DNA of 64,000 nucleotides. It comes from Amblyornis subalaris. Taxonomy: Eukaryota > Chordata > Aves > Passeriformes > Ptilonorhynchidae. A program made the position numbers and the translations under genes. Numbering within the stretch: position 1 is the first letter of the stretch; every line of letters begins with the position of its first letter. The notes below the pieces were generated by a model. The model saw nothing but the letters and a program-made list of their open reading frames with translations. It was not told where the DNA came from and made no database searches. The stretch covers positions 1,209,920-1,273,919 of the forward strand of contig JACAXG010000167.1 of assembly GCA_018881555.1 (NCBI GenBank), written 5' to 3'. Of this stretch, positions 1-12,500 are shown piece by piece.

Positions 1-147
1 GAGACATCTCTTTGCATCCTGAAACAAGTTTCCCTCCTCCCGCGTAGCACAAGGCCTGCCAGGATGCTCAGCCACGAAGCAAATCATCGTCAGGCACTTG
101 TACCTACCCAGGGTGCCCTCTCCATCTATTAAATCAACTTAAAATGA

Positions 148-200
148 ATTAGTGGAAGGTGTCCCTGCCCAAGCACTTCACACCTGTAGTGCCTCTTGGA
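148..200 (+). repeat. Possible CR1 scrap
   Basis: The string 'tagtggaaggtgtccctgccca' agrees with the part of the CR1 3' end seen in many copies of this window. The flanks do not align clearly, so it may be a very small remnant or chance. Confidence 0.3.
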
Positions 201-2820
201 GTTCCATGGCCATGCAAAGGTTTCCATCGCTGCCTGAAATGTGGCAGGTCCAGCCAGCTCCACTACAACGTCCTTGGTTTTGCTGGATGCAGATTTTAAT
301 TAATCACTGGGCCTGGCAGCATTTCCAGTGCTTAGGTTCACTTGCTAAACCCAGGCTGATCACTGCACCACTTCCCTTCTCCACTGCATCAATTTTTGAT
401 GTCTTATACACTCATTTACTGCTGACTGGACCCGAAATTACATATATTGCTTCAGTTTTGTCTTACAAGCAGCGGCCATAGGTTTATAACCTCAAGAACA
501 GCCAGGTAAGCAAGAGCCTTTCCTTCACTCCACCATTCTTCAGGCCATAAAACCACAGCAACATTTTATTTCCATGGTATCAGCTGAGATCTCTCTTCCA
601 CAGAAAATTCCCAGACTGTGGTTTTTCTCATGAGCACCAGTGTAAGGGCTTGGGGTTTGCTGTGGCAGTGCAGCTCCCAAGCAATTCACACTGAGATTTT
701 AGCTCCAGATTTCTGTCAGACTGGGATATCCAGAAAAGAGTCTTGTGCAGGCTCTTACTAATGCTCAACCCGTATGGATTTCCCAACTCCCACGTGCTTA
801 AAGCCCTCTCTGGGCCATGGCATGTTTGCAGACCCCACACTTTNATTGCCTTGGGATACCACCAGGTACCTGTGGATGTTACTCAGCACCACGAGCCCCA
901 GCGTGGCTCAGAGCACTTTGCTTTGTTATAAGGTAAATGTGAAACAATAATGTTTTTCCTATTTCCTGCCTCCTCAAAATCTGTACTCTGCTATTCAAAA
1001 AATCCCCTCATGGGTCTTCCGGCTTAGTATTTCCACAGCCTCATCTCCCTTCTACACTCAGATGTTTCAGGGTAATAGCTGCATATTTTTAAGCCCACCA
1101 TGCTGACAGCAAAACAAATATCCNATTAAATACTTACTTTTAATAGATGCTGTACATCTTGCACGCAGCCAAATCCCTTGATTAGCCTTTTATTTTTCAC
1201 TCTATTCAACCACATTCTTCACTTTCAATTTTGGGGGAAATTCTTCTCTAGCACGTGCATCCCTCTCCTCCAGCCCCCTGGCAGTGACCTCCCGCCCAAC
1301 AGGCAGATCCCGTGAGCCGTGGTGGGTTTGGAAACTCTTCCTGTCACTTCCAGCAAGGACAAAACACCCAGCAAACCCACACCACCGTTGTCCATGCACT
1401 CCGTGGCCCAGAGGAGCCGCAGACCCGGCGCCCTCCTGCCCATAAATAACCCCCACGTGCCCAGCCCCGAAGCACAGCACAGCTTGGTCTCATTCCAGCC
1501 TGGATCCAATGATGCATTTTACTGCCTCCCTCCTTTCCATTTTAAAGCCAAGACTGGTGTATTTTTTATGCAGGTCTCCTTGGCCGTGGCTGTGTCTTGA
1601 ATATAAGATCAATTTTTCCTGGTTAACTCTTCACGCCTGATCCTACCAAAGTGGAGGCAGCTCCAAACCCCTCTGGGGTGCAGGATTGACATCGCTGGGG
1701 TGTTGATTAATCTCACAAAGTACAACCCCCCTCAGCTCCTTGTGCCCAAATTACTTTGTTTGCCACCACAAACCCATCCTGGACGTTCACGCGACAGTGC
1801 AGCTCCCATTCTGCAGCCCTGCTGCTGCTCTTGTAGCAAAAATCCAATTTCTGGGTATTTCAGTCAAATTTCAGTCTGTATCCAAGTGAGATTTAACCAG
1901 ACCGGGGTGTAATGCAATAAGTCAGTGGAATGGAAGACTGTTATTTGCTTTTTTTTTTTTTAAATATTAAAAATGCAAAGTGTAAATAATCTGGAAAGAA
2001 AAATTAAATCACAAACTCTGAAATTGCTTTCATAAGTGCAGATTAAATTATGGAAAGAATAAAGCACAGCTCCATGGGCAGATGATCTCCAGAGGCAAAT
2101 CAATAACTTTTAAAGGGCATATTGACCAGCAAGAGTGAAGCTTGGGAAAAGAGCTAAAAATGAAAAAATATCCAGTTGACAAATTATTTAAAATAAAGAT
2201 TTTTCAGCTTCTTGATCTAAAGTACAGTTAAACCCAGTGATTTAAGCATTTTGACTTCAAAATCCCAGGTCAGGTTACAGCCTGATGTTGGCAAATGCTT
2301 TCATTATCAAGACTTTGCTTGTATAATAGAAAATGTTCTAAATTTACAGCAGACACTCTTGATTTATTTCTGAATTTCCTTTTATATGAGTACGGTCGCA
2401 TTTTCACTGGGATTTTATTTTTTTTTAACACATTACCAATTTGCCCTCCATTAAAGAAAAAAAAGTCTGTTAACATCAGCCTCTTTCGTCACCCAGTTCC
2501 ATTTCCTCTGCCTCAGGTGAAATGAAATCCTTAGTGAAGAGCCTCGTTGGCTGTAGTTTACCCTTCCAGTCACTTCATATTAAAGATATGGAAAATTAGT
2601 AAAAGCAAGGCTCCACTCCTGGATGCTGGCCCAACACAGAGGTTAACATTTCTCATCATGCACAGTGTGCAAGACCCAGGACCTTTCTGGGGATATTTTT
2701 GGAAATTGAAAAGCTGCCATTCACCTCCATTTACGTCCCTCCACAGCCCGCCCCGTGCTGAAGCTGCATCAGCAGCCCAGCAATGCCAGCAGGTGCTTAG
2801 GTCTTTGGCAACTTTTTGGT

Positions 2821-3032
2821 GTCAGAGAATCACAGAATAAGGTTGGAAAAGACCTTTGAGATCAAGTTCAACCATTCCTCAGCACTGCCAAGGCCACCAC
2901 TAACCCATGTCCCCAAGTGCCACATCCACAGGGCTTTTAAATCCCCCCAGGGACGGGGACTCCACCACCGCTCTGGGCAGCTGTGCCAGGGCTGGACAAC
3001 CATTTCTGTGAAGAAATTTTTGCAAAAGCAGT
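2821..3032 (-). repeat. CR1 LINE 3' fragment
   Basis: The left edge carries the CR1 tail in reverse ('agaatcacagaataaggttggaaaagacc') and continues into 'ccaagtgccacatccaca' and 'ggacggggactccaccaccg', typical of the CR1 3' end. It is 5'-truncated and not coding. Confidence 0.9.
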
Positions 3033-6000
3033 TCTGAAGTATCCCACAGGTGATGCAGGCGGGTATGGCTTAGCCATTAGGGCTCATCTGCCAAGAGGGT
3101 CCCTGTGCTCCTCTTACTGCTCTGATGGCAAAAGCAGAAATGCCGGAATTGTAACTCAGCCTATTCCAGCAAGGAGCCTTGGGAGATTCCCCCCACCATC
3201 CAGATGCAAAGCAGCTTTTTTCTGGACAGAAGGAGAGCGTGGCACATTTCCACTGCCCTGGGAAGAGATTTTCACCAGGAAATCACACTGAGAAAAGACC
3301 TAAGTCAGAGACTCAGAGTAAATCAGAAAAAAACATGCTGTGCCTGGCAGGTGGAACACTTGGGTTACAAATACCCTGTGGTTCAGTGGAGAACAGGGTG
3401 CCCAGAACCTGCCGTTAAGAAAGGAAANGTCTCTGCTGGGAAGCGCCACCGTTATCTCTGCTGACTCCCTGCTGCTGGCTGAGGCCCACACCCTTCCCTT
3501 GGGATAGCATCATCATTGGGGGAAAAGGGGAAAACCACTGGAAGCTTTGAGTAAGCTGATAATCAACATCCCTGTGCACTGAAATTCTGCCCATGAGGTC
3601 CAACCTTACTTGAGACCCCCCACAAGCGTTGGGGCTTTCACAGGGGCAGGGTGAGATTCACCTCAAAGTAAAAGAGGTTTTTATGCTTAACCCTGAGCAC
3701 AGACCCTGGAGGGCTCAGGCACAGCAGCAACGACCACTCACGAGTGGCTTTACCACCAGAACACGCAGGGAATGCCTTTGGCTTGTCCTTCCAAAATCTA
3801 TCGATGGAAACAACCCCCAGCTGGGCTGTCTGTGCTGCTCTGCACAGTGTCCTGCTCGTGACTGAATGAGGCTGAGCCCTGTGCCAGACTCATCCCCTGC
3901 TTTGCTCAGCCCCAGGGAACCCACACAGGGCAGGAACCCCAAGGATTTCCAGGACATCCAGCTTGTCCCCTCCATCAAGGCACGTGTAACCTGCATATGC
4001 AGGACTTCTGCAGCCTCAGAACAGCTCCACACATGCTTTGCTTGGGGGTTTTTTATTATGGTCTCTCTCCTCTCTCCCATTTTCACAAACCCCNGGCTTG
4101 GCTGGCAGAGTCAGGGACATTAGAAGGAGACCAGCTGATGGACAGAGGCTCACAGTGAGGCAGCGAGATCAGAGAGAGCAATTTCCTTAGGACATAAACC
4201 TAAGGGAAAAAAACCATTGTCATTGTTTATCTTCTTTCAGCAGGTCTTGTTTTTTCATTGGAAAAAGCCAGCAGTGCAGCAAACAGCTTCATGAATATAC
4301 AGATTGTGTTTGGCGACTACCAATTAGCAAAGAATGTGTTCATGCAATCCCCAAGCAGCTATTTCCCTGGGAATTTCTTGTTTTGAACAAGCCATTTTCC
4401 ATTACACAAAATACACACAGTGACAAATAGTTCTTGCTGGCTCTTGTTAGTGGAGGGAGATGGGAGAGGGGCAGGCAGCCACCGTACTACTGGGATCTTG
4501 GAAGATTTGGGCACAGACCCTTGCTCATGGGACAAAACAGAAAGAAAAAATGCCCTGGTATGCACACAGACATCAGTGTTGGGGCTCATCCCTGCCACTG
4601 CAAACCACACCGAGGGACTTTGGGGNGTTATTCATCAGAGCCTATGGCAAACACCTACCTCCAGGGAAATCCTACCCAAAAAGGCCCAGGCTGAGGTTTC
4701 CCAAGGCTCCTCTCACCCCTGCAAGCCCAGCCTGAGCCCGTGCACTGACCATGCAGCCTGGAGAAAGAAACACAACACTCAAGTCCTCCAAGCATCACTT
4801 CACAGCTTTACCACGAACCACAGATCAGGGAGACGAGGCACTTACAGTCAGCTACGATGGACAGCTTTTTATTTCCCAACGTTTTCATTTAACAAGGTGC
4901 TACATTCCATAGTTACAGTATGAGGAGTTGCTCCTGTCCGAGACAGAAAACCACGAGGAAGCCATGAGGACTGCTAATACCACCCTATGGAAGCAGTGCN
5001 GTCCAGAGAGGCCTCCCCAGGGTGAACATCTGGCCTTAGAGACACCTTCAGGAATCGGCAGCTGTGTCGGGGAGGTGAATCCCATCCGGGCAAGAGCTGC
5101 GTGCCAGGCAGGCTGGATCCTCCTGCTGGAAACGGGGCTGGAGATGCCAAAGCTGTTGTGTGGTGCCCACAATGAATTCTGGCTTGTGCTCTCAGGAAAA
5201 TGCAGAAGAGAGGTGAGTGACTNGTCCTGTGAGGAGTCCAGGGATGGTCACTGCTGCGGTGCAGTCGCTGTCACAGCCGTGCCAGTGCCACGACCCCCAG
5301 CACTCAGCATGAGGANGGCCCTTCTTGGCTGATTTCCTTGCCCTGCCTCTTCCAAAAAATCTGCTGGGTTGGCAAGGCAGAGCTACAGATTAAACCAGCA
5401 GAGCCTTAGATTAAACCTCCAGAACCATGGAGCTTCGGGTCCCACCCAAACTCCCAGTGCCCTCCCTGCTGCCATCCGACCATTCCAAGGAACGAATCAA
5501 ACTCCAGGAGTTGTGTTGAGAATGTTTTTAAGAGCCCAATCCAAAGTCTATCGGCCTTGAATGAGGAGGGAAGGGGCTGAGAGATGCCTGTGCTTTGAGG
5601 ACCTGCAGAAACTGCAGTGATGCCAAGGGCACTGCAGGAATTGCTGCCTGAGCTCCAAAGGCTCCCACAGGCTTCCCTTGAGCCAAGGCTGGTTCTGACT
5701 GTCCACCTCGCTTCCAGGTTAGGCTGAAGACATGGGGAGCCTCCCGGCTCCGAGGCTGACCAAAACCACCTACTCAAGAGAAACCTGCACTCCAAATGGC
5801 CATCAGTTGGCATCTCTGCACTGATGGGCAGCTCGGGAATTTGGCCAACAGTGGTCAGCTCCCATCCTTGGGTGAAGGAGCTCAGGGCCAGAATCAGGCC
5901 TGGCAGAGCACACAGATCACAAGAAAAATCTTTGGGAAACCCTTCTAGCTCCTAAGACTGTCTCCAGCAGANAGCCCACACTGAACTGTGTGTGCAGCTG

Positions 6001-6339
6001 GACCTCCCTTCCCTGCTGCCTTCCAGCATCCCAGGCACCCACACCACATCCTGGCCGAGGGAAGCCAGTTCTGAGGGTACCCATGANACCCCCTCCCATC
6101 ATTCTGACTGGCAATGCTGCCTGTAATTCCTTAAGTTCATTGTGCTGGGGAGGGGGAAGAGAGGCAGGAAAACTGACTGCCACTGCAGAAAGCCAGTGTT
6201 TCCCAAACTGTGGATTTATTAGCACAACGAAAGGCCACGGCACCTCCCCACCTGCCTTCCCAACCCATCCATAGGGATCCTCCTGAGCTGCCAGAGCTGG
6301 GGTACTTAAACCAGCAGCCTGCAGCCTTGCTCAGCCATC

Positions 6340-6373
6340 CCTCCTCCTCCTCCTCCTCCTCCTCTTCCTCCTG
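6340..6373. repeat. (CTC)n simple repeat
   Basis: A short CTC tract with one interruption (cttcctc) in intergenic DNA. Confidence 0.9.
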
Positions 6374-8029
6374 ACTGACCCAGCAGCTCTGTGTTTTATC
6401 GGATACTTAACACAACCTGTGCTCCTCTTGTAGAGGCCAATGCCCCCTGTCCCTGCTTATTCTCCGTGTCTCCCATGCTGGACCAGGGTAAAGCATTTCA
6501 AGAACACCTTGCAGCTGCCTGTGAGTCTTGTTTCCAGCCTGCGTGGCACTGCACCTAAAAGACAAACCTTTCCAGAGGTGATTTCCAGTGACCCGGAAAG
6601 AGGAGAAGTCACACCATTTTGCAATCCATCGTGTCTTGCCAGGAATAAATCATCAAAGAGCCCAATGGACAACATTTCCTGCTTCCAAATACTGCAATAC
6701 AGCCAGGAATGCTCACCTGGACTGTTAACACCTCCCAAGCACCTCCAAGCTCCAAAAGACTTAGGAATGAGAAGGAAATAGGGAGAGATCAGCCTGGAAG
6801 GAAAACTTCATCTTAACTTGGAGTAGCCACTTGTTATGGGAGAAAGAGGCCTTAATTTTGGATTTAATGGTGTATGGCCAGCCAGTGCCTGTTAAACATG
6901 TGGGGCTGCTTTTAGCAAGGCAAAATCCTCCTGGTTGAAGTTTCAGGAACAAAAAGGGAGAGATGCATTGTGGAGCCCTGTCTGGGAAAACCTGTCCTGG
7001 AGGGATTAGGATATGAAGACCTCCCCCAATATGTTGTTTTCCCAACCTGCTTCCCTGCACTTTGTGGGATGAATAAGGGACCACACAGAGCTGTTTGACT
7101 GGAAGACTTGAGCATTAGGAGCAGCATTTTGAAACCAGGTTGCCCCACCAGTCCTTGTCCAGGGGACTCAGGGGGTGTCACAGGCTTGCAGGGGAGTGCC
7201 TGGGCTCTGAGGAGCACTGGTTGTTCAGAGCTGAACATCACATCTCGTAACTTCACATCCAGAGGAGGCCCTGACCCTCTCAAGAGAGAGCTCACCTCAG
7301 GAGGGGCTTCTGAATGTCCTCTACCTTGCAATCCTACTCACACTTCCATGAAGCATTTGCTCACCATTACTTTTCACCCTCTGACATCCACCTTGCACCC
7401 TCTGACAGGCCTTCCCACCTTCACAGGGAAGGAAATCCTGCACCTGCCCCTCCTCAAACTCTCCTCCCTCCCACTTCTCCAAAGGCTCAGTGGGATTTAA
7501 CCTCAGCAGACGTGTGGTCTGCCCTTATTTTCCTGATAAGTTCTCCTCTGGCAACAGTCACTGTTCCTTATACGAAGGATGATTCCCCACAGAACAGCGA
7601 TTCCCACCTCAGAAACATGGATGTTTTGCATGTCAGATTGAAGTAATTCCACAAGTGAAAGCAGAGATCAATAGTGCAGCCCNTTTCCTAGTTATTTTGA
7701 CAGCATTTCTGTGCAAAGCAACCTTGGTCTCCCCTGCTCGGTGCTGTGACACCTCAGGCACTGGCTGTCCCTCTGTACCTGGGGCTAGCAGGGCTAACCC
7801 AGGCAGCTCAGAAGCTTGGATTCACCTCCACAACCCCTGCATCCATCTGTCCCATGGATTCACCTTTCTCCCCACGGCCAAGGGTTCCCAGTGTGGTCAT
7901 CTCACCTCCCCACAGCTGACATCTCTGCAGCTCTTGCTGTTTTCCCCACTATCAGCCACGAATCCCTCAACACTGACTGCCACCTGCTCCACAACCTTCA
8001 GTGCCTTTCTGTATTCCGTGGTCTGGAGA

Positions 8030-8194
8030 CCAGCTGCCCACAGAAGTGTGGCTGTCCCATCCCTGGAAGTGTTCCAGGCCAGANTGGAAGGGGGTTGGAG
8101 CAACCTGGCCTACTGGAAGGTGTCCCTGCCCATGGCAGGAATGAGATGGTCTTGAAGATCCCTTCCATCCCAAACCATCCTGTGATTCTATGAG
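8030..8194 (+). repeat. CR1 LINE 3' fragment
   Basis: It runs from 'agctgcccacagaagtgtggctg' through 'ggaaggtgtccctgcccatgg' to 'atcctgtgattctatgag', the CR1 tail. It lies about 260 bp beyond the presumed end of ARMH4. Confidence 0.9.
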
Positions 8195-8466
8195 GCAGGA
8201 CCCATCCAGATCTCCCCAGGGTGCTGTTGTTCACGCAGCTCTCGGGCTGAAAATGCAATTTCCAGTGGGAAAAGGGGTACAGAGGCTCCACTCTCATCCC
8301 TATGGGAATGCAGCCTTGGAAAGAGATGAACCAGTAACTACTGTCCTTCCAACAGGAGGCAGAAGCCGGGGAAGTCTCTGACCTGCCTCTTCTCTTACCT
8401 CCTTGCACACTGACCAAAAGCCAAGAGATCCATGCAAGACCACCCGTCAGTAGGTGAGCGCTGGTA

Positions 8467-8472
8467 TTTATT
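8467..8472 (-). terminator. ARMH4: Poly(A) signal AATAAA for ARMH4
   Basis: The plus strand reads tttatt, so the transcript reads AATAAA, followed by a G/T-rich stretch (GGGTGGTCTTG) about 25-35 nt downstream. It is the first canonical hexamer after the stop codon. Cleavage would fall near 8440-8457. Confidence 0.6.
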
Positions 8473-9075
8473 GTGCTGTAACAGACAGTGCTGGTTGGAA
8501 ATGGACAAGGAATTCTGCGGTGAAATCAAGCGCTGAGGCCATTCCTGCGTGTCTCCAAGCAGCGTGGAGCAGAGCTGAAGGAAGAAAGGGCTGAGGAAGG
8601 GGCACCCAAGGGCAGAAATGTGCTTCAAACTGTATCAAGAACCCTGTACATGGGCGCTTCTCGGGTGGCCAGGGATACAGTTCAGGCATACAACTCATTA
8701 ATTAAGCAGAGCAGCTAATCTTAGCACTAATGAACTCTAGCTCAGGTAATGTAACATTTAAAATGAATTGGACAGAAGTCATTCACAGTAAAGATTTCCA
8801 TTCCCGGGATGGGCGAGAGCTATTGTCATGATTAGATTACTGCCAGCCAGGACCAAAACAGTACACCAGGGCAACAGGAAAATAATCATCNGCATGGATC
8901 GGCTCCAGCTGTGGCTCTGGATGAAGCGCCGGGGGCGGGTGTGAGATCTCCACTACTGTATCAAAACAAACATCACGGGTGGCACACGTAGAGCGTAGCA
9001 TTGTCACTGGGCTGGGGACACCGCCCCTGCTCGGGGCTGGGGCGGCCGAGGGAGCAGCAGAAAAGTCGATTTTTG

Positions 9076-9110
9076 TTCTTCTTCTTCTTCTTCTCCCCCT
9101 CCCTCCCTCC
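9076..9110. repeat. (TTC)n then (CCCT)n simple repeat in the 3' UTR
   Basis: Six TTC units are followed by a CCCT tract. On the ARMH4 transcript this is a purine-rich GGGA/GAA stretch about 50-80 nt after the stop codon. Confidence 0.9.
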
Positions 9111-9156
9111 CACCTCTGGAAAGTCACGGGCTCTCCCAAGGGCACTGCAGTTCCAT

Positions 9157-9225
9157 TCAAAATTCGTCTTCAGAGCTGTCGGCCAAGAGCATGACTCGGT
9201 CCTGCATGCTGTTAAATTCCCTCTG
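9157..9225 (-). CDS. ARMH4: ARMH4 exon 8 coding part: C-terminal tail and stop
   Basis: The acceptor is TTTTCCTCCCCCAG at 9226. Residues 731-752 read QREFNSMQDRVMLLADSSEDEF, then TGA at 9159-9157. This tail matches mammalian ARMH4. It is rich in acidic and serine residues (SSEDE) at the very end, which resembles a casein kinase 2 type site; that reading is inference. Confidence 0.97.
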   Translation of the reverse strand, partial: QREFNSMQDRVMLLADSSEDEF

Positions 9226-9412
9226 CTGGGGGAGGAAAAGAAACATCAGAAAGGTCCACGTGCAAAAAGGAAGGGAAAAGCATTCGGATCCCCCCATCCT
9301 GTAACCGAGGCACCTCNGACACTCCAGCTCAGACAGACCCTACCCAGGCTGTGTTTGCTCTACAGCCAGAAGGGTCNACAGCTTCCATACCTTTCCTTTG
9401 CAGCTTCCATAC
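9226..9412 (-). other. ARMH4: ARMH4 intron 7 (187 bp)
   Basis: A short intron between the exon 7 donor and the exon 8 acceptor. Its 5' end contains a duplicated copy of the donor region (see 9381-9425). Confidence 0.93.
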
Positions 9413-9425
9413 CTTTCTTTTATGT
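9381..9425 (-). repeat. ARMH4: 22-bp tandem duplication across the exon 7 splice donor
   Basis: The string 'cagcttccatacctttc' occurs twice, 22 bp apart. Both copies read GAAAG|GTATGGAAGCTG on the transcript strand, with GT at 9412-9411 and again at 9390-9389. The exon therefore has two nearly identical donors in tandem. Confidence 0.9.
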
Positions 9426-9547
9426 CTCTTTGAGCCGTTTCTCCTCCGGCGATTCATAATCTTAATGCTGTAGAGTGCTCCCAGGATAAAGAGGGCTCCA
9501 GCTATTCCCACTCCCACGGGAACCAGCATCCCCGACATGTATCCTGC
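9413..9547 (-). CDS. ARMH4: ARMH4 exon 7: transmembrane segment and basic tail
   Basis: The acceptor is TTTTCCCTTTAG at 9548 and the donor is AAAGAAAG|GTATGGAAG (GT at 9412-9411). It is 135 nt and phase 0 on both sides, residues 686-730. It encodes AGYMSGML, a hydrophobic span of about residues 692-713 (VPVGVGIAGALFILGALYSI), then NRRRRNGSKRHKRK, a strong positive-inside stop-transfer signal. The block is almost identical to the mammalian protein. A second copy of the donor sequence lies 22 nt further into the intron. Confidence 0.97.
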
Positions 9548-12500
9548 CTAAAGGGAAAAGAGAGAAGCAGAGAAACACTCACAAGACCATCCTTTCAGAG
9601 ACATTTTCACAAGTCCAGGACTGCAACATATCCCTGTGGTGATTTCCTCAAAGTTTATTGGATTTGAGTCCCCATCACCTGCCTGCACAGGATGGTCCCT
9701 GCTTCCAGGGGCTAAGCAAGCCCCANCCAGCCCCATGCTGGTCACCACCACAGCTCAGCTTTTTCTAACAAGATATTTAGTGGTGACAACTGAGACCCTG
9801 CAGTGCTTGNCCACCTTTAGGAGGGGGAACAATTTGGGTGGGTGCTGGGATGAGGTGTCTGTCAATACGGATGCAGGTGGGAAGGAAAACCTGGGCTGCC
9901 AAAGACAGGTGATTTCGAGCCACACCAAAGACCTGTGACCCCNCAAAGAGCCTCCCCACGTGCTGTGGAAAGCAGGCTGAGTGCTGCTCCAAGGTTCCCA
10001 GGTATTGCCAGCACAAAGAAGGCACAGCTATGTCAAAGAAACAGGTCACTCCAAGCCCCATCCAACCCGACCTGGAACACCTCCAGGGATGGGAGAGCCA
10101 CAGCTCCTCTGGGCAACCTGTGCCAGAGCCTCACCACCCTCACAGGGGAGAATCCCAACCCCTGCAGCTGAGTCTCTGAAGGAGCTGGAAGGCAAAGCCA
10201 GGCTGTGCTCACTCCTGGAGGAAGAAGGAGTTTGCCCTCCCCATGCCCAGCCCAGCCTGAGCCTCCTTGGCTTTGTATTCCAAATCTTTGAACCAAACAA
10301 TTTTGCTTTGCCTGGGAAGGGGGCACCTGCATGACAGCAGGATGGTGACACAGAGGGAGGGCACACACACACCTTCGGCAGGCCTGAAGGGAAGAACAGC
10401 AAAAGTAAAGCAGCTCTAACTCAATCACTGTGATCTGTATGCTTACGCTGCCCATTAAAAAAAATACAGACAGAGTGACTAATCTAAAATTACACATCTA
10501 AACATTTTAAATCCTTAGGAAAATACTCCCAAGTGCTTGTTATTTTACTGCTTTAAATGAAAATGAACCCAAGTTTTAAAGTGCCAGATTGCCTCAGCAT
10601 CCTCACCTAAGCTGGGCCGGGGGGCTCAGTGTTGCAAGGGAGGCAGGTCCAGCCTGGCTCCCTCCCTCAGGAGCTCTTCCTTCACACTGCAGCCAGAGCC
10701 CTCTGCTGTGCCACTGCAGCTTCACCTTTTGCCATCTACACCCCCCAAAATAGATTTTACACCTGCCAAGGGACACAGGCACCAATCCCGAGCACTATCG
10801 GACAGCTCTTAGCGAGCCTCAGCCCTTTGCTTACAACCACTTGTCTTCATCTGCACGCTCAAAATGCAGCACAGATCCACAGCACACACACCAAAATCGC
10901 TTTTCTTCCATAATCCACTGAGTGGGAGGGGGGAAAAAGCTATTCAGGTGCACTGCCCTGCCTTTAACACTCACCTGGAGAATGAAAATAACTGCTTTCA
11001 TCTGGGGCAGACACGATGCTAGCAAGGGCTGGTTTGCTCTCCCAAACCCCTCCCGATCCTACTCAGTGCTTTAAATAGTAACACCTCTGGGTCTGGATCC
11101 CGAGGCTTGAGGGATCTTCAGCTGCATCGTTGGGATTCCCTGGACACCCTCCCAGAAACCNCAGCCCCGTTCAGCACATGTGCTGGGAGGGGGCTGCATC
11201 CCTGCACCCAGCTCCTGAAAAAGGAGGTTAGTGAAGACACAGCTGAANGCTGCGTCTCTGTGAGGCAATTAAGGTGCCTTAATTGGGTGACCTAATTAGT
11301 GCAGCACGGGGTTTTCTATTTCTGGATCTTTGCTGCTGGCACGGGCAGTGAGGGGAGACTGGAAATGGNTTTTAGCTGCTGCCCGGTTGAGTTTCTGTGT
11401 CAGAAATGACTATTTTTAATACAATGAACTCCTCAGCCTGTCTGTGAGCCTTTATCATGCCTGACCAGCCTGTGGCCTTTTACATGTTTCCCCCAACACC
11501 CAGATCGATGTTTTATACCTCAAAAACCAAATGTGATGCAAATCCAGCCCTTGTGTGTCANGCAGCCCAACTTCTGAGGGCTTCTGCACTTGCTTGATAG
11601 AAAACCCCATTTCACAGGCAGCTCCAAAGCCCTGTTTTTACCCCTTTCCTATGGGGAAGATGTAGCTTCTTTAGGGGTGCTTTTAATACACCCAATCCAT
11701 GTCCATGACCTTCCTGGCTCTACTGGGCTTTGAGATAACAGCAAGAGAACTTCAAANGAACTTCATGTCCATTATTTTCCATACCAAATGCAACATTTGC
11801 ACAGTGTTTGCAGGAGACCAGATATAAATCTGGCCCTGGCCCTGTGCTCCTGGTGCCACGCTCCCCATGGAGAGGGACACAACAGGACACATCTCTCAGG
11901 GATGGGGCCATCATGTGCTGGCATCCTCTTCTGGATGGAGAGATTATAAAACAGAGGACAGGGGAAAAGGACAGGGGCACATATGACTGGTGCTGATAAA
12001 CTCAGCTAGGAAGAGGAGGGAATGGGGTGAAGAGGTTTATTTGCAAGTGATTTGCTACACCAGCAGTTGGTTGGGGGTGGAGGGAGTGTTTTTTGTTGGG
12101 CTTTTCTAAGGGAAAATGTGAGCCAGGTGAAAGATGTGCCNTTCCCCGAAGCAGGGAGGTGGCTCAGGAGTGAGTCTCTCTTTGAAGTGGACACCAGTGG
12201 ACCCTCAGTTACAGCAGTGCTTGTGCTGGGCACTGCCACACATTCCAGGGTCTTCCTGCATGAGGTGAAGGACAGAGGTGGCCAACAAGGTGACAAGAGG
12301 AGAGAAGTGACAGCTGCAGCTTCAGTGAGAAGANACAGATATCCTCGAGCTCGTGCTGTGCCACGTGTTGGCATGAGCAGGTGACCCGTGCAGGCTGCAT
12401 TCCCTGCAGGCACACACCCAGCCTGGGTGGCTGCTCTTTACCTTCACTGGGAAAACCATTCTCTGTCCTTTCAGCATCTGCTCTGGCTCAATCCCAGGCC

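Larger units (their letters stand above)
1..8449. other. Intergenic DNA downstream of ARMH4
   Basis: No exon could be supported on either strand: the open frames are short, overlap on all frames and resemble nothing I recognise. It holds two clear CR1 fragments, a possible small CR1 scrap at about 148-200 and a short (CTC)n tract. The stretch at about 1930-2260 is AT-rich without visible repeats. The stretch at 4190-4340 is AT-rich and contains a 'cattgtcattgtttat' string that resembles SOX/FOX sites, which is weak evidence. SLC35F4 is the neighbour in mammals on this side, but none of its exons was seen. Confidence 0.6.
8450..9156 (-). other. ARMH4: ARMH4 3' untranslated region (lower end estimated)
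   Basis: About 700 nt run from the stop codon to just past the only canonical AATAAA on the minus strand in this stretch. The part nearest the stop contains a (GAA)n/(GGGA)n purine tract on the transcript strand (9076-9110). No open frame of interest is present. The end could lie further downstream if another signal is used. Confidence 0.6.

Noticed and set aside
1..8449. Search for SLC35F4 exons (the mammalian neighbour)
   Set aside because: No frame with membrane segments or conserved residues next to proper splice sites was found.
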